This document shows positions 45,472 to 53,800 of a stretch of 64,000 bases of DNA, piece after piece. The translations under genes and the position numbers were made by a program. The DNA comes from Streptomyces sp. Tue6028 (lineage in GTDB: Bacteria; Actinomycetota; Actinomycetes; Streptomycetales; Streptomycetaceae), in NCBI RefSeq assembly GCF_002300165.1, contig NZ_MLCE01000003.1, positions 1 through 64,000 on the forward strand. Direction: 5' to 3'. The stretch's first letter is position 1. Every line of letters begins with the position of its first letter. The notes below the pieces were generated by a model. That model was not told the origin of the DNA. It was given only the letters and a program-made list of their open reading frames with translations, and searched no databases.

Positions 45472-46662
45472 ATGACCATCGGATTCTCATCCCGACTCGC
45501 CGCCTCGCGGGCCGCCGCCTGCCGCGCCGCCGTCTCCTGCTCCGTCGTCTGCGTGGTCGGAGCACTGGCCCTCGCGCCGAGTCCGGCCGAGGCCCGGATC
45601 GGCACGGACCCGGGCGCGGCACGGCCGACGGCGTCGCCACCGCCCCTGTACCGGTCCGGGACGCACGTACGGCCACAGGCAGGTGCGCCCGAGGTCCCCG
45701 AGGACGTCTCCGCGCTGTCGTGGCTGGTGGCCGACGCCCGCACCGGCGACGTCCTCGCCGCGCACAACGCCCACCGCAGGCTGCCGCCCGCCAGCACCCT
45801 GAAGACGCTGTTCGCCCTCACCGTCATGCCGGCGCTGCCCAGCGGCATCCGGCACACCGTCAAGGAAGCGGAGCTGGCGGACGTCGGCGAGGGCAGCAGC
45901 CTGGTGGGTGTCGACGCCGGCCACACGTACAAGGTGGCCGACCTGTGGCGCGGCGTCTTCCTCAACTCCGGGAACGACGCCGTGCACGTGCTGGCCTCGA
46001 TGACCGGTGGATGGCGGGCGACGGCGGCCCGGATGCAGGCCAAGGCCAAGGCCCTCGGCGCGCTCGACACCCGTGTCGTCTCGCCCGACGGGTACGACGC
46101 GCCGGGCCAGGTCTCCTCCGCCTACGACCTCGCGGTCTTCGGACGGGCCGGACTGCGCAACGCGGACTTCGCGCGGTACTGCTCCACCGCGCAGGCCATG
46201 TTCCCCGGGGACGGCTACCCGTACCGGATCGAGAACACCAACCGCCTGCTGACCGGCGCCGACGGGGTCGACCCGTACCCGGGCCTGATCGGCATCAAGA
46301 ACGGCTACACCTCCAACGCGGGCAACACCCTCATCGCCGCCGCGCGGCACGGCGATCGCACCCTCATCGTCACCGTGATGAACCCTCAGGAGGGCGACGG
46401 GTTCGCCGTGTACGAGGAGGCGCGCTCGCTGCTCGACTGGGGGTTCAAGGCGTCCGGGCACGTCGACCCGGTGGGTTCGCTGCTCGACACGCGGGGTGTG
46501 CCCGCGGCGGGACCCTCCGCACGGCCGGCCGCTCCGGCGTCGCCGCAGGACGACGGAACGAGCTGGCCGGACGCCGCCGGGATCGCCGGGGCGGCCGGGA
46601 TCGGCGCCGGGGGCGTGGCCCTGGCCCTGCGGCTCAAGGCCGCACGTTCGGCCCGCGGCTGA
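45472..46662 (+). CDS. D-alanyl-D-alanine carboxypeptidase (S11/DacA-like)
   Basis: 396-aa penicillin-binding protein trimming peptidoglycan pentapeptides. N-terminal signal (RAAVSCSVVCVVGALALAPSPAEA), SxxK motif S108-TLK, SGN at 166-168 in FLNSGNDAV, and KNG (for KTG) in IGIKNGYTSNAGN. A C-terminal membrane helix (AAGIAGAAGIGAGGVALALRL) with RxxRSARG tail anchors it. TACGTT at 45459-45464 and no Shine-Dalgarno suggest a leaderless start. Its last 277 nt overlap the convergent GT87 ORF. Confidence 0.93.
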   Translation: MTIGFSSRLAASRAAACRAAVSCSVVCVVGALALAPSPAEARIGTDPGAARPTASPPPLYRSGTHVRPQAGAPEVPEDVSALSWLVADARTGDVLAAHNAHRRLPPASTLKTLFALTVMPALPSGIRHTVKEAELADVGEGSSLVGVDAGHTYKVADLWRGVFLNSGNDAVHVLASMTGGWRATAARMQAKAKALGALDTRVVSPDGYDAPGQVSSAYDLAVFGRAGLRNADFARYCSTAQAMFPGDGYPYRIENTNRLLTGADGVDPYPGLIGIKNGYTSNAGNTLIAAARHGDRTLIVTVMNPQEGDGFAVYEEARSLLDWGFKASGHVDPVGSLLDTRGVPAAGPSARPAAPASPQDDGTSWPDAAGIAGAAGIGAGGVALALRLKAARSARG

Positions 46663-47771
46663 CCGACGGGCAGCCACAGCAGCAGCCCGAGGGTGATCCA
46701 CGTGTACGTGTTGCTGCCGAGGAACCCGTCGAGACCCGAGGCGTCGTCGAACCACAGCCACACCACGCTGCTGCACAGCACCGCGTAGAGCGCACCCGCG
46801 ACGCGCAGGCGGCGCCGGTGCAGGAGTACGGCGAAGGACGGGAGCAGCCAGACGAGATGGTGCACCCAGGTGATCGGGCTGACGAGGCACGCGGTGAGCC
46901 CGGTGAGAGCGAACGCGGCCGTCCAATCGCTCTCGGCCAGGGCGCGGGTGGTCCGCCACACCCACACGCACATCACCAGCAGGGCGAGTGTCGCCCAGAG
47001 GGCCCTGCTCGGCTCGTCCGGCGCGACCAGGCGGGCCAGGACGCCCTGCAACGACTGGTTGGAGACATAGCCGAGACGGCCGATGCGGTCCGTGTCCCAC
47101 AGCGCGTCGGTCCAGTAGAAGCGCGAGGCGTCCGGTGCGATCCAGGCCGCCAGGGCGGTGGCCGCCGCGGCGACCGCCGTGGCCACCCCGGCGGCGCGCG
47201 GGCGGCGGGCGAGCAGCAGCAGGCCGATGAAGAGTGCAGGAGTGAGCTTGACCGCCGCGGCCAGACCGATGCCGACGCCCGCCCGGCGGCCCCGGCCGGT
47301 GGACAGCAGCCAGGCGTCGTTCAGGACGAGGGCGAGGAGCAGGAGATTGACCTGGCCGAAGCTGAACGTGTCGCGGACCGGTTCGAACAGGGCCAGCAGG
47401 CAGCCCGCCACCGCGAAGCCGAACCAGCCGTAGCGGCGCAGCGCGGGCCCGACCAGCACCCACACCACGAAGGCCAGCGCCGCCAGGTTGAGGGCGAAGC
47501 CCACGACGATCGCGGTGGGCAGCCCCACCAGCGCCATCGGCAGCATGCCGACCGCGGCGAACGGCGGGTACGTGAAGCCGTACGCCGTCCCCGGCACCCG
47601 GTAGTCGTAGATCCGGCCGCCGTGGTGGACCCAGGTGTCGACCGTCCCGTAGTAGACGCGCAGGTCGAACCAGCCGCGCAGGAGCGGCACCGTGGCGGTG
47701 AACACGCCGACGGCGACGGCGAGTGCGAGCAGGCACAGCAGCCGCCCGCGGTCGGTGGCCGGTGCTCTCAT
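46386..47771 (-). CDS. GT87/DUF2029 polyprenyl-phosphomannose mannosyltransferase
   Basis: 461-aa multi-pass membrane GT-C glycosyltransferase. About ten membrane helices; the first loop contains WFDLRVYYGTVDTWVHHGGRIYDY with the catalytic-type Asp, as in mycobacterial PimE/GT87 enzymes, then FTYPPFAAVGMLPM and VSPITWVHHLVWLLP. The membrane part ends near residue 365; the last 90 or so residues, Ala/Pro/Ser-rich, are encoded antisense to the dac gene and may be dispensable. ATG at 47771 overlaps the MptB-like stop (ATGA). Confidence 0.88.
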   Translation of the reverse strand: MRAPATDRGRLLCLLALAVAVGVFTATVPLLRGWFDLRVYYGTVDTWVHHGGRIYDYRVPGTAYGFTYPPFAAVGMLPMALVGLPTAIVVGFALNLAALAFVVWVLVGPALRRYGWFGFAVAGCLLALFEPVRDTFSFGQVNLLLLALVLNDAWLLSTGRGRRAGVGIGLAAAVKLTPALFIGLLLLARRPRAAGVATAVAAAATALAAWIAPDASRFYWTDALWDTDRIGRLGYVSNQSLQGVLARLVAPDEPSRALWATLALLVMCVWVWRTTRALAESDWTAAFALTGLTACLVSPITWVHHLVWLLPSFAVLLHRRRLRVAGALYAVLCSSVVWLWFDDASGLDGFLGSNTYTWITLGLLLWLPVGQPRAERAALSRRARATPPAPIPAAPAIPAASGQLVPSSCGDAGAAGRAEGPAAGTPRVSSSEPTGSTCPDALNPQSSSERASSYTANPSPS

Positions 47772-49162
47772 GCCGTCCGCTCCAGTACCGGTGTCCGTAC
47801 CTGTGTCGCCTGGTGTGCCTGCCAGAGCACCACCAGGGCGAGTGCGCCGCCGGAGAAGGCCAGGACGACCTGGGCGGTGTCGGGCGGGCCCCCGCTCGGC
47901 AGCACCGCCAGCGCCAGCACCGCGCTGGCGGCCGCGACCCGCGTGCGCACCGAACCGTCCGGCGCCGCCGCGGAGATGAGGAACAGGCCCCACAGCGCGT
48001 ACCAGGGCCGGACGGCCGGCCCGAACACGGCCACCGCCGCCAGGCTCAGCCCCAGCGCGTAGACCGGGCCGGGGCGCAGCCTCAGCCATATGAACAGCAC
48101 CACCAGCACGGTCACCGCGAGGCCGGCCGCGTGCCAGACGGGCAGCGCGAGCGGGGCGAGTCCGCTGCCCAGCTGCCGCAGCACAGCACCGGTGGCGCGG
48201 CCGAGGACGCTGGTGAGCGCCCAGTTGTGCGGGGAGACGGGGGTCTTCAGCGCCGCTATCCAGCCGTAGCCCGTACCGGCCACCGCGGTCGCCGCGACCG
48301 TCGTGGCCAGGGCGACGGCGGCCGTGGTCAACGCCGACCGCGCCACACCCCGCCGTCCGCGCAGTGCGACGACGGCCAGCAGGCCGAGTGCGGCGGGCGC
48401 CTTCACCAGCGCCGCCAGGGTGACCAGGACGACGCCGAGGACGTGCCACCGGCCGCGCGCGGCGACCAGCCCCATGCCGAGCAGGCCCAGCATGATGGCG
48501 TCGTTGTGCGCACCGGCCACCAGGTGGAGCAGGACGAGCGGGTTGAGCGCCCCCAGCCACAGAGCCGCGGCCGGGTCGGCGCCGCTGTGCCGGGCGAGGC
48601 GGGGCAGCGCCGCCGCCATCAGGGCCACGCCGAGCAGGGCGACCAGCCGCATGCCGAGCAGCCCTGCCGGCACCTCACCGCGGGTCAGCCCGGACAGGGC
48701 GGAGGCGACCGCGAGGAAGACCGGGCCGTACGGGGTGGTGGTCTGCTGCCACAGCGGTGCCACCTCGTCGGCGAGCGGGCCACCGAGCTGGGCGGGCCCG
48801 TGCGCGTAGACGTCGATGTGCGCGTCGACCATGGCGCCCTGCGCGAGATAGCTGTACACGTCCCTGCTGAACAGCGGTGGCGCCAGCAGCAACGGTGCCG
48901 CCCACACCGCCAGCACCAGCAGCAGGGAGCGGGGAGTCGGCGGGCGTGGACCGCGTACGACGGTGCCGAGCAGCACCCAGGCGGCGATCAGCAGGACGAC
49001 TCCGAAGTAGACGCCGACCAGACCCAGTACGGCACGCGCGGACTCGGGGGCGAGCAGGTCCCGCGCGCGAAGTGCCCCGGCCGTCTCACCGCCCAGCGCG
49101 AGGAAGGCGGAACCGGCCAGGCCGAGGGCCTGACAGCGACGGAGATCGACGGGAAAAGCCAT
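47768..49162 (-). CDS. Alpha-1,6-mannosyltransferase MptB-like
   Basis: 464-aa polytopic GT-C mannosyltransferase of the MptA/MptB family, which uses polyprenol-phosphate mannose to extend lipomannan-type glycans. The catalytic loop is PPLFSRDVYSYLAQGAMVDAHIDVYAHGP, followed by TTTPYGPVFLAVASALS and NPLVLLHLVAGAHNDAIMLGLLGMGL, all family hallmarks. ATG at 49162 has only a weak ribosome site. Co-transcribed with the GT87 gene, implying a shared cell-envelope mannan or glycolipid role. Confidence 0.9.
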   Translation of the reverse strand: MAFPVDLRRCQALGLAGSAFLALGGETAGALRARDLLAPESARAVLGLVGVYFGVVLLIAAWVLLGTVVRGPRPPTPRSLLLVLAVWAAPLLLAPPLFSRDVYSYLAQGAMVDAHIDVYAHGPAQLGGPLADEVAPLWQQTTTPYGPVFLAVASALSGLTRGEVPAGLLGMRLVALLGVALMAAALPRLARHSGADPAAALWLGALNPLVLLHLVAGAHNDAIMLGLLGMGLVAARGRWHVLGVVLVTLAALVKAPAALGLLAVVALRGRRGVARSALTTAAVALATTVAATAVAGTGYGWIAALKTPVSPHNWALTSVLGRATGAVLRQLGSGLAPLALPVWHAAGLAVTVLVVLFIWLRLRPGPVYALGLSLAAVAVFGPAVRPWYALWGLFLISAAAPDGSVRTRVAAASAVLALAVLPSGGPPDTAQVVLAFSGGALALVVLWQAHQATQVRTPVLERTA

Positions 49163-49239
49163 GGCCAGCACTCGGGAAGCGTGGCAACGCGAGGTGGCCG
49201 GGGAGCGACGTGACGCCTTCCGGGCGGGGGCCGGTGCGT

Positions 49240-49394
49240 GACCGCCGCGTGGTCGCCGCACGCCGCGCGCGGACGCCTCACCCGGCGCCACGCGCGGACA
49301 CCCGACCGGAAACCACGGACGGACGCCCCAACGGAAACCGTACGTGGACACCGCGCCGTAACCACGCGTGGTTCCCGCGACGGCGGACGTCTCA
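49240..49394 (-). repeat. Degenerate GTCCG repeat array after glutaminase
   Basis: On the minus strand TGAGACGTCCGCC at the glsA stop is followed by diverged units of about 25-45 nt (GTCCGTCCGTGGTTTCCGG, GTCCGCGCGTGGCGCCGGG, TGAGGCGTCCGCGC). It fills the 229-nt gap to the MptB start. Confidence 0.6.
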
Positions 49395-50324
49395 GAACAC
49401 CGAGAGCCCCGTCAGCGTCGTGAAGCGGTCCAGTGCCGCGACGCCCGCCACCGAGTTGCCCCGCTCGTCCAGTCCCGGGCTCCAGACGCAGAGCGTGCAC
49501 CGGCCCGGCACCACCGCGATGATGCCGCCGCCGACGCCGCTCTTGCCCGGCAGGCCGACCCGGTAGGCGAAGTCGCCCGCCGCGTCGTACGTGCCGCAGG
49601 TCAGCATCACCGCGTTGACCTGCTTGGCCTGGCTGCGGGTGAGCAGCCGGGTGCCGTCGGCGCGGATGCCGTGCCGGGCGAGGAAGCCGGTGGCCAGCGC
49701 GAGGTCGGCGCAGGACGCCTCGATCGAGCACTGCTGGAAGTACTGCTTCAGCAGCACCGGCACCGGGTTGTCGATGTTGCCGTAGGACGCCATGAAGTGG
49801 CCGAGGGCGGCGTTGCGGTCGCCGTGCGCGGCTTCCGAGGAGGCGACCTCCCGGTCGAAGGTGAGGTCCGCGTTGCCGCTCTCCGCGCGCAGGAAGTCGA
49901 GCAGCGCGGCGGCGGCGTCGCCCGTCTGGGTCTGCAGCCGGTCCGTGACGACGAGGGCGCCCGCGTTGATGAACGGGTTGCGCGGTATGCCGTTCTCGTA
50001 CTCCAGTTGGACCAGGGAGTTGAACGGGTTGCCGGAGGGCTCGCGGCCGACGTGCTCCCACAGGGCGTCGCCCTCCCGGGCCAGGTCGAGCGCCAGGGTG
50101 AAGACCTTGGTGATGGACTGCGTGGAGAACGGCTGCCGCCAGTCCCCCACGCCGTACACCGTGCCGTCGAGCTCCGCGACGGCCATGCCGAAGCGGCGCG
50201 GGTCGCAGGCGGCGAGGGCCGGGATGTAGTCGGCGGGCCGGCCGCGGCCGGGGGTCCGCTCGATGTCCTCGGCGATCCGTTCCAGCACCGGCTGGAACGT
50301 CAGGGGCGAGCTCATGATCGCCAT
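49392..50324 (-). CDS. glsA: Glutaminase
   Basis: 310-aa serine-dependent beta-lactamase-like glutaminase converting glutamine to glutamate and ammonia. Catalytic Ser-x-x-Lys is in PFSTQSITKVFTLAL, with EPSGNPFNSLVQLE, NPFINAGALVV, the Tyr in MLTCGTYDAAGDFAYRVGLPGKSGVGGGI and EASCADLALATGFLA, all conserved. ATG at 50324 follows GGAGG. Last gene of the amide-nitrogen operon with asparaginase and aspartase. Confidence 0.96.
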   Translation of the reverse strand: MAIMSSPLTFQPVLERIAEDIERTPGRGRPADYIPALAACDPRRFGMAVAELDGTVYGVGDWRQPFSTQSITKVFTLALDLAREGDALWEHVGREPSGNPFNSLVQLEYENGIPRNPFINAGALVVTDRLQTQTGDAAAALLDFLRAESGNADLTFDREVASSEAAHGDRNAALGHFMASYGNIDNPVPVLLKQYFQQCSIEASCADLALATGFLARHGIRADGTRLLTRSQAKQVNAVMLTCGTYDAAGDFAYRVGLPGKSGVGGGIIAVVPGRCTLCVWSPGLDERGNSVAGVAALDRFTTLTGLSVF

Positions 50325-50361
50325 TGTGCCTCCGGTCCGGTCCCGGCGCTCTTTGCCGGGG

Positions 50362-51774
50362 TCAGGCGGCTGGGGCGGCGCTGCCGGCGACGACCTCGGG
50401 GCGCAGCAGGGCCTCCAGTCGTTCGGCGGGCAACAGCCCCTTCTCCAGGACGAGTTCAGCCACGCCGCGTCCGGTGGCGAGGGCTTCCTTGGCGATGTCG
50501 GTGGCCGCGGTGTACCCGATGTACGGGTTGAGCGCCGTGACCAGGCCGATGGAGTTCTCCACCGCCGCGCGCAGCACCTCGGTGTTCGCGGTGATCCCGG
50601 CGACGCACCGCTCGGCGAGGGTGAGGCAGGCGGCCCGCAGATGGGTGATGCTCTGCGACAGCGCGTGCAGGATGACCGGCTCGAAGGCGTTCAGCTGGAG
50701 CTGTCCGGCCTCCGCGGCCATGGTGATGGTCACGTCGTTGCCGATCACCTCGAAGGCGACCTGGTTGACGACCTCGGGGATCACCGGGTTGACCTTGCCG
50801 GGCATGATGCTCGAACCCGCCTGTACCGGCGGCAGGTTGATCTCGCCGAAGCCGGCCCGCGGCCCGGACGACAGCAGGCGCAGATCGTTGCAGCTCTTGG
50901 AGAGCTTGACGGCGATCCTCTTGAGGACGCCCGACATCTGCACGAAAGCACCGCAGTCCTGGGTCGCCTCGACCAGGTTGGCCGCGGTGACCAGCGGCAG
51001 TCCGGTGATGTCCGAGAGATGGCGGCGCGCCGACTCGGCGTATCCGGCGGGGGCGTTGAGGCCGGTCCCGATGGCGGTGGCACCGAGGTTGATCTCGTGG
51101 ATCAGCTCGACGGCCTCGGCGAGCCGGCCCCGGTCCTCCTCGATCATCACCGCGTACGCCGAGAACTCCTGGCCCAGCGTCATGGGCACCGCGTCCTGGA
51201 GCTGGGTCCGCCCCATCTTCAGCACGTCGCGGAACTCGACGGCCTTGGCCGCGAAGGTGTCCTGGAGGACGGCCATCGCCTTGAGCAGCCCGCGCACCGC
51301 GAACACGGTCGCGATCTTGACGGCGGTCGGGTAGACGTCGTTGGTCGACTGGCCGAGGTTGACGTCCTCGTTGGGGTGGAGGTGCGCGTACTCGCCCTTG
51401 GCGTGTCCGAGCAGTTCGAGGGCCCGGTTGGCGACGACCTCGTTGGCGTTCATGTTGGTCGAGGTGCCGGCGCCGCCCTGGATGACGTCGACGACGAACT
51501 GGTCGTGCAGCTCGCCGTCCCGGATCTCGCGGCAGGCGGCGACGACGGCCGCCGCCTTGCGCGGTTCCAGCAGCCCGAGTTCCTCGTTGGCGCGGGCGGC
51601 GGCCTCCTTGACGGCGGCGAGGGCGTCGATCAGGTGCGGGTGGGCGGAGATCGGGGTGCCGGTGACGGGGAAGTTCTCCGTGGCGCGCAGGGTGTGGATG
51701 CCCCAGTACGCGTCGGCGGGGACGTCACGGTCTCCGAGCAGGTCGTGTTCGCTGCGGTGGGCTGCACCGGTCAT
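50362..51774 (-). CDS. aspA: Aspartate ammonia-lyase
   Basis: 470-aa fumarase/aspartase-superfamily enzyme deaminating aspartate to fumarate. Opening SEHDLLGDRDVPADAYWGIHTLRA, GGAGTSTNMNANEVVANRALE, HPNEDVNLGQSTNDVYPTA, and the SS-loop signature GSSIMPGKVNP with the catalytic Ser. Length matches AspA (about 470-480). It starts 31 nt after the asparaginase stop; together they turn Asn into fumarate and two NH3. Confidence 0.95.
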   Translation of the reverse strand: MTGAAHRSEHDLLGDRDVPADAYWGIHTLRATENFPVTGTPISAHPHLIDALAAVKEAAARANEELGLLEPRKAAAVVAACREIRDGELHDQFVVDVIQGGAGTSTNMNANEVVANRALELLGHAKGEYAHLHPNEDVNLGQSTNDVYPTAVKIATVFAVRGLLKAMAVLQDTFAAKAVEFRDVLKMGRTQLQDAVPMTLGQEFSAYAVMIEEDRGRLAEAVELIHEINLGATAIGTGLNAPAGYAESARRHLSDITGLPLVTAANLVEATQDCGAFVQMSGVLKRIAVKLSKSCNDLRLLSSGPRAGFGEINLPPVQAGSSIMPGKVNPVIPEVVNQVAFEVIGNDVTITMAAEAGQLQLNAFEPVILHALSQSITHLRAACLTLAERCVAGITANTEVLRAAVENSIGLVTALNPYIGYTAATDIAKEALATGRGVAELVLEKGLLPAERLEALLRPEVVAGSAAPAA

Positions 51775-51805
51775 GGGTGTGCGGTCCTCTTCCGGGAGGG
51801 GCGGT

Positions 51806-52837
51806 TCAGGCGTACGTGGGGTGCGTGAGCGGGTCGAGGGCGCGGGCCGGCCGGACGCTCCCGACCACCTCGCCCCCGCCGAGGAGCGGCGCGCCCGCGA
51901 ACTCGGTGAGCGCTGCGGGGTCGACCCCGCAGCGCGCCAGGGCGGCGGCGGTCACCGGAACGCGCGCCCGGTCGGCACCGTCGGCGATCTTCACGGCGAC
52001 GGCCCGGCCGTCGGGCAGCGCGGCGACCTGTACGCCTTCGAAGCCGTCCTTGGCGAGCAGGCCCGGCACGGCGCGCATCAGCGCGGCGACGTCGCGCCCG
52101 GCCCCGGAGGCCATCTCGGCGTGCTCGCGCATGGCGTCGGCGACCCTGGCCTCGGGGGTGCCGGGCGCCGCGGTGGTCATCCGGGCGGCGGCGCGGGCCA
52201 GCCCGTGCAGCGAGACGGAGAACAGGGGCGCGCCGCAGCCGTCGACGGTGGTGCGGGCGACGGCCTGGCCGGTGAGGTCCTCGACGGTCTCCGCGATCGT
52301 CCGCTGGAGCGGGTGCGCGGGGTCGAGGTAGTCGTCGAGCGGCCAGCCGTTGAGGCGGGCGGTGTAGAGCATGGCCGCGTGCTTGCCCGAGCAGTTCTGG
52401 GCGAGCCGCGAGGGCAGGCGCCCGTCGCGCACCCAGGTTTCCCGTACGACGGGGTCGAAGGGCAGGTCGGGGACGTTGCGCAGCCGGTCCTCGGGCAGTC
52501 CGGCGAGGTCCAGGATGCGCCGGGTCCCGGCGAGGTGGCGTTCTTCGCCGGAGTGGCTGGCGGCGGCCAGCGAGAGCAGTTCGCCGTCCAGGGGCAGTCC
52601 GGCCCGCAGCATGGCCACGGCCTGGACGGGCTTGAGCGCCGACCGGGGGTAGAAGGCGGCCTCGATGTCGCCGATCTGGAGTTCCACGCCGCCGTCGGCG
52701 GCGAGGACGACCACGGACCCGTAGTGGATGCCCTCGATCACGCCGCCGCGTACGAGGTGGGCGACGGGGGCGTGCAGCGGTTCGCGCACGGAGGGGGCCT
52801 CGGCGGGGCGGGCGGGGTGGGTCACGGCCGGGTTCAC
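51806..52837 (-). CDS. Asparaginase (PF06089, thermolabile type II-like)
   Basis: 343-aa asparaginase of the actinobacterial/rhizobial PF06089 family, unrelated to E. coli AnsA/B. Family segments visible: FYPRSALKPVQAVAMLRAG (Ser-x-x-Lys-like), AAASHSGEERHL, NCSGKHAAMLYTARLNGWP, TTVDGCGAPLFSVSLHGLARA. GTG at 52837 follows AAGGAGGCGACGC. Located between an FCD regulator and aspA, so probably for asparagine use as nitrogen or carbon. Confidence 0.92.
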   Translation of the reverse strand: MNPAVTHPARPAEAPSVREPLHAPVAHLVRGGVIEGIHYGSVVVLAADGGVELQIGDIEAAFYPRSALKPVQAVAMLRAGLPLDGELLSLAAASHSGEERHLAGTRRILDLAGLPEDRLRNVPDLPFDPVVRETWVRDGRLPSRLAQNCSGKHAAMLYTARLNGWPLDDYLDPAHPLQRTIAETVEDLTGQAVARTTVDGCGAPLFSVSLHGLARAAARMTTAAPGTPEARVADAMREHAEMASGAGRDVAALMRAVPGLLAKDGFEGVQVAALPDGRAVAVKIADGADRARVPVTAAALARCGVDPAALTEFAGAPLLGGGEVVGSVRPARALDPLTHPTYA

Positions 52838-52926
52838 GCGTCGCCTCCTTCGCGTATCGCGGCGGGCCGCGCCGTCGGGGCGGGGGCGCCGTGCTGCGGT
52901 ACTGCTCGCGGGTCCTGCTCGCTCAC
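52834..52926 (-). CDS. Candidate 30-aa coupling ORF
   Basis: Small ORF starting GTG at 52926, overlapping the FCD regulator stop by GTGA, and ending at 52834, overlapping the asparaginase start by GTGA. It contains the asparaginase ribosome site and is Pro/Ala-rich with no similarity. It may simply keep ribosomes on the message. Confidence 0.3.
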   Translation of the reverse strand: MSEQDPRAVPQHGAPAPTARPAAIREGGDA

Positions 52927-53654
52927 GTCCGGGGTCCGCCTTCCGTGGCCGGGTCCGTGGCCTCGGGGCGCACGATGGAGGTGAGGGTGGTCTCGACGCG
53001 GTCGAGGTGGTGGGACATGGCCTGGACGGCGTCGTGCTCGCAGCCGTCGATCAGCGCCTCGACGATCGCGCGGTGCTCGCGGTTGGACTGCTCGCGCCGG
53101 CCGCCGAGTTCGTTCAGGAACGCCGACTGGCGGGCCAGAGCGTCCCTGATCTCCTCGATGACCCGGCGGAAGACCGGGTTCTGCGACGCCTCGGCGATGG
53201 CGATGTGGAAGATCGTGTCCATCGCGACCCACGCGGTGGTGTCGGTCTCCCGTTCCATCCGGTCGAGGAGGTGGGCGAGGTGGTCGAGGTTCTCCGGGGT
53301 GCGTCGGACGGCCGCGTATCCGGCGACGGGGATCTCGACGTGCCGGCGCACTTCGAGCAGGTCGCTCGCCGCGTAGTCGCCGAAGGTCGGGTCCTCGACC
53401 GCGCTCGCGACGACGAAGGTGCCCTTGCCGGTGCGCGACACGGTCAGGCCCATGACCTGGAGGGCCCTCAGGGCTTCGCGCAGCACGGGTCGGCTGACTT
53501 CGAGGCGGCGGCACAGCTCCGCCTCGGAGGGGAGTTTGTCGCCGATGGCGTAGTCGCCGCGCTCGATGGCGTCGCGGAGGTGGGTGAGCACCGCTTCCAT
53601 GGCGCTGACGCGCCGCGGTACCGAGCCACCTGTCTGGCTGTCTGACAGGTTCAC
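52923..53654 (-). CDS. FadR/GntR-family regulator (FCD domain)
   Basis: 243-aa GntR regulator. wHTH at about 15-80 (VLTHLRDAIERGDYAIGDKLPSEAELCRRLEVSRPVLREALRALQVMGL, wing SRTGKGTFVV), then an all-helical FCD domain with metal-ligand residues in DTIFHIAIAEASQNP and NREHRAIVEALIDG. First gene upstream of asparaginase-aspA-glsA; it likely senses an amino or dicarboxylic acid. GTG at 53654 is probably leaderless; a CTGTCTGACAG site is inside its 5' end. Confidence 0.92.
   Translation of the reverse strand: MNLSDSQTGGSVPRRVSAMEAVLTHLRDAIERGDYAIGDKLPSEAELCRRLEVSRPVLREALRALQVMGLTVSRTGKGTFVVASAVEDPTFGDYAASDLLEVRRHVEIPVAGYAAVRRTPENLDHLAHLLDRMERETDTTAWVAMDTIFHIAIAEASQNPVFRRVIEEIRDALARQSAFLNELGGRREQSNREHRAIVEALIDGCEHDAVQAMSHHLDRVETTLTSIVRPEATDPATEGGPRT
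53638..53648. promoter_or_regulatory. FCD-GntR operator-like CTGTCTGACAG
   Basis: Perfect inverted repeat around one T, resembling TTGTC-type FCD regulator sites, within the first codons of the regulator gene. A wider ACCTGTC-N9-GACAGGT repeat spans it. Confidence 0.5.
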
Positions 53655-53736
53655 GGTGGCGATAATCCGTGGGACGGAGGCGCGCTGTCAAGCGGCGGGA
53701 GGGGCGAGGACGGCGGGAGACCTGCGGGAGGGGAAA

Positions 53737-53787
53737 CGGATCAGGGGGTGTGAAGGCCGGAGAACCGGCTTCACACCCCCTGATCCG
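53737..53787. terminator. 22-bp stem terminator after uppP
   Basis: CGGATCAGGGGGTGTGAAG-GCCGG, loop agaa, CCGG-CTTCACACCCCCTGATCCG, one single-base bulge. It separates uppP from the amide-nitrogen operon. Confidence 0.85.
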
Positions 53788-53800
53788 GCGGACTGTGGAC

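Noticed and set aside
44254..46662. Bicyclomycin biosynthetic cluster around the Rho paralogue
   Set aside because: No cyclodipeptide synthase or Fe/2-oxoglutarate oxygenases are seen in the window; the nearby P450 is 3 kb away in its own MarR-controlled operon.
44724..48062. 1112-codon plus-strand ORF across rho, dac and GT genes
   Set aside because: It is a shadow frame rich in Arg/Gly/His, crossing three well-supported genes, without domain similarity.
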